14,941 nucleotides of DNA, taken from positions 1 through 14,941 of the forward strand of contig LJUD01000025.1 of NCBI GenBank assembly GCA_001304035.1. Reading direction: 5' to 3'. A program made the position numbers and the translations under genes. This document shows positions 13,011 to 14,941 of the stretch, in pieces. Source of the stretch: a bacterium SM23_31 (lineage in GTDB: Bacteria > SM23-31). Within the stretch, counting starts at the first letter, position 1; every line of letters starts with the position of its first letter. The notes beneath the pieces were generated by a model. The model was not told where the DNA came from. It worked only from the letters and a program-made list of their open reading frames with translations, and searched no databases.

Positions 13011-14819
13011 ATGAGTATCTATTACCACACATTTCATATTCCCGTGATGGGAACGGGGCATTCGGTTGACACGCCCATTCGTGTTGCTCCTCTGGGTATT
13101 ACTTCAGTTATTTCGCTTGTGGACGACATCCTGCTGGATAAGATCCGAAAATACTACAGCGAGTTATATAACTTTCCCTTTTTTAAAATTCCATATAAAG
13201 ATGAGGACGGCAGGGCAAAAAGGATCACCGCATATCTTGACATGGTGCACGAAATTGTTCAAATCAAAATGGAAGCGATCAAGAATCTGCCGTTCTTCAA
13301 GATTAACGATAAAAAGAAATATTTTGATCTGCTGCCGGATAACAGCCTGATGAAGAAGGATTATTTTAAGCTGATCTCCATGAAAGCATGCAGGGTTCGG
13401 GAAGCCCTCGAACATGAGCTCACAAAGAGAATGAAACCCGGCTCGATAGAAGTAAATATAATGGTCAAGCTTGACCGGACCAACCCTCTCAAGAGCGGGA
13501 GTTCTCTTGGCGAAATTTTGAGTGATGCTAAAGCGGCATTAAAAGGTTATGCCAACAGTAAACTTAATTCAAGCATTGTATTCTCTGCCGGAATAAACCA
13601 GAGTTTGTTCAGCTATATGACAAAATTCAGCGACTTTTACCGGAATGAGATAGGCGATATTAAAAAGAAGATAGTTATCAAAGTCAGCGATTACCGCTCT
13701 GCTCTTATACAGGGAAGGTTTCTGGCAAAAAAGGGACTGGAAGTCTCTGAATTCCGTATTGAATCGGGGCTTAACTGCGGCGGTCATGCTTTCCCCACAA
13801 ACGGCAATATACTGCCGAGTATTCTCAAGCAGTTCAAAGAAAAAAAAGACCAGTTAGCGGAAGAGTTTCAATACGAAGTGCAGAAGTATTACAAAAAGAC
13901 GGACAAAAAATATCTCAAGACGCAGTCGGAAAAACGCCCGCTCATCACCGTACAGGGAGGCATTGGCACTAACGGCGAAGTTCGCAGACTCATGGAAGAT
14001 TTTAAAATGGATAGAACCGGATGGGCAACTCCTTTTCTCCTTGTGCCCGAAGCCACCCGTGTAGATGATACGACACTCGATATTTTAAAGAACGCCGGCA
14101 AAAACGAACTTTACCTTAGTAATGTTTCTCCGATTGGGCTGCCTTTTAGTAACGTGCGAAATACAGGATCAGAAATATGGACGCAAAAAAGAGTGCAAGA
14201 CGGCAAACCCGGCTCTCCTTGTCCAAAGGGTTTTCTTGTATCTAATACGGAGTTCACTGATGATCCGATATGCCTCGCCTCCAGAAAATACCAGCAATTG
14301 AAACTGGCGGAAATTTGCAACATGCCGAATTTGGACGGCGAAAAAGAAAAACTCTGTGATGAAATAGTAGAAAAAACCTGTATTTGTAGCCATCTGGGTA
14401 ACGGCGCACTTTTGAATCTCGGTATTGTTAATGGGAAAATGGATGCGCCTCAGTCTATATGTCCCGGTCCTAATCTCGAATGGTTTAATGAAATTTATAC
14501 TTTGAAAGAAATGGTTGACCATATTTACGGGAGGGGCGCGTCCCTTGTCCCGCCGGAACGTCCGCACATGTTTGCCAAAGAAATTGAATTATACGTGGAC
14601 TATTTAGAAAAACAGATCACCCGATGCAAAAACACACAAAGAGAAAAAGAAACCTTGAAAGTATTCAAAGATAACCTCATGGAAGGAATGGATTATTGTC
14701 TCGAAATTGCTGAGAGTAAGCCGTTCCCGGGTGAAAACCTCGAATCCATTGCAAAAACTGTGAATTGTCAAAAAACCCGACTGAATCTAATCTATTTAAA
14801 ATTAGAAAAAATGTTGTGA
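13011..14819 (+). CDS. Large protein with nitronate-monooxygenase-like TIM barrel and Cys-rich C-terminus (function unknown)
   Basis: A 602-residue protein with no close family I can name. Several blocks fit, in order, the FMN TIM barrel of nitronate monooxygenase/2-nitropropane dioxygenase-like proteins: an opening PVMGTGHSVDTPIRVAPLGI (11-30), ESGLNCGGHAF (251-261, like the GxEAGGH segment whose His is catalytic), VQGGIGTNGEV (314-324, the phosphate-binding strand) and TPFLLVPEA (340-348, like the FLxTPE end strand). It is much longer than the ~320-350 residues usual there: a helical insertion fills about 40-145, and a C-terminal region contains C404, C421, C436, C449, C457, C459 and C484, which could hold an iron-sulfur or zinc site. 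There is no signal peptide, so it is probably cytosolic. The ribosome site AGGAAG is at 13001-13006. It stands alone behind the restriction island with chromosome-like composition. Confidence 0.6.
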   Translation: MSIYYHTFHIPVMGTGHSVDTPIRVAPLGITSVISLVDDILLDKIRKYYSELYNFPFFKIPYKDEDGRAKRITAYLDMVHEIVQIKMEAIKNLPFFKINDKKKYFDLLPDNSLMKKDYFKLISMKACRVREALEHELTKRMKPGSIEVNIMVKLDRTNPLKSGSSLGEILSDAKAALKGYANSKLNSSIVFSAGINQSLFSYMTKFSDFYRNEIGDIKKKIVIKVSDYRSALIQGRFLAKKGLEVSEFRIESGLNCGGHAFPTNGNILPSILKQFKEKKDQLAEEFQYEVQKYYKKTDKKYLKTQSEKRPLITVQGGIGTNGEVRRLMEDFKMDRTGWATPFLLVPEATRVDDTTLDILKNAGKNELYLSNVSPIGLPFSNVRNTGSEIWTQKRVQDGKPGSPCPKGFLVSNTEFTDDPICLASRKYQQLKLAEICNMPNLDGEKEKLCDEIVEKTCICSHLGNGALLNLGIVNGKMDAPQSICPGPNLEWFNEIYTLKEMVDHIYGRGASLVPPERPHMFAKEIELYVDYLEKQITRCKNTQREKETLKVFKDNLMEGMDYCLEIAESKPFPGENLESIAKTVNCQKTRLNLIYLKLEKML

Positions 14820-14849
14820 AAATGACAGTAGTATAACCGCTTTTGTTAT

Positions 14850-14870
14850 AGTATTCAAAAATACTTTATT
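14850..14870 (+). terminator. Weak possible terminator
   Basis: AGTATT and AATACT (six pairs, CAAA loop) are followed by TTATT. It is AT-only in most pairs and so weak. Another small inverted repeat (TATAAC 14832-14837, GTTATA 14845-14850) lies just before it. The rest of the sequence to the window end holds nothing I recognise. Confidence 0.3.
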
Positions 14871-14941
14871 TCCGGCAATCCCCCCTTGCTTGAAGTCGAA
14901 AGTGAATCCTGAGTACTCGACAGACAGCTAAAATAAAAGCA

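Noticed and set aside
13164..14567. Several minus-strand frames of 70-130 codons opposite the 602-residue gene
   Set aside because: They are antisense shadows of a long, well-supported + strand gene with no ribosome sites or recognisable domains.

Overview
The window is bacterial and gene-dense, with most genes on the + strand. It is moderately AT-rich, and the 9.5-12.85 kb block is visibly more AT-rich than the rest (not computed). Shine-Dalgarno sequences are present at most genes. The gene set and the short GC-rich or dRS3-like intergenic repeats suggest an uncultured lineage, perhaps in the FCB/Neomarinimicrobiota neighbourhood, but the taxonomy is a weak inference.

Left part (1-5236), housekeeping and metabolism: the C-terminal half of polynucleotide phosphorylase (pnp, cut by the window edge); a 526-bp intergenic stretch unusually rich in inverted repeats; alanine dehydrogenase (ald) with all catalytic residues present; a small MerR-type regulator; tRNA-Pro(GGG) with a terminator behind it; then a tight three-gene operon of a TYW1-like radical SAM enzyme, a class I SAM methyltransferase and a YkoF-like thiamine/HMP-binding protein. 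I cannot assign a pathway to this operon.

Middle part (5391-9055), envelope or metal stress and phosphatase: an ECF sigma factor, a zinc-finger membrane anti-sigma factor, a membrane-anchored Spy/CnrX-like sensor protein and a secreted Met/Gly-rich Spy-like protein with internal tandem repeats form one regulon-like unit ended by a strong terminator. SixA-type phosphohistidine phosphatase follows, with its own promoter, a palindrome over the -35 box and a leader hairpin. After it lies a paired dRS3-like (ATTCCC-N8-GGGAAT) repeat element.

Right part (9100-14941), accessory: a small membrane protein, then a very AT-rich restriction-modification island. The island has a putative HNH nuclease gene overlapping a methyltransferase gene in which HsdM-like and single-TRD HsdS-like parts are fused. 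A GC-rich repeat lies in inverted copies on its two sides (9157-9180 and 12886-12910), and a minus-strand gene remnant sits at its left boundary. The last gene encodes a 602-residue protein that looks like a distant nitronate-monooxygenase-type flavin TIM barrel with an added Cys-rich C-terminal region; it is the least explained large gene here.
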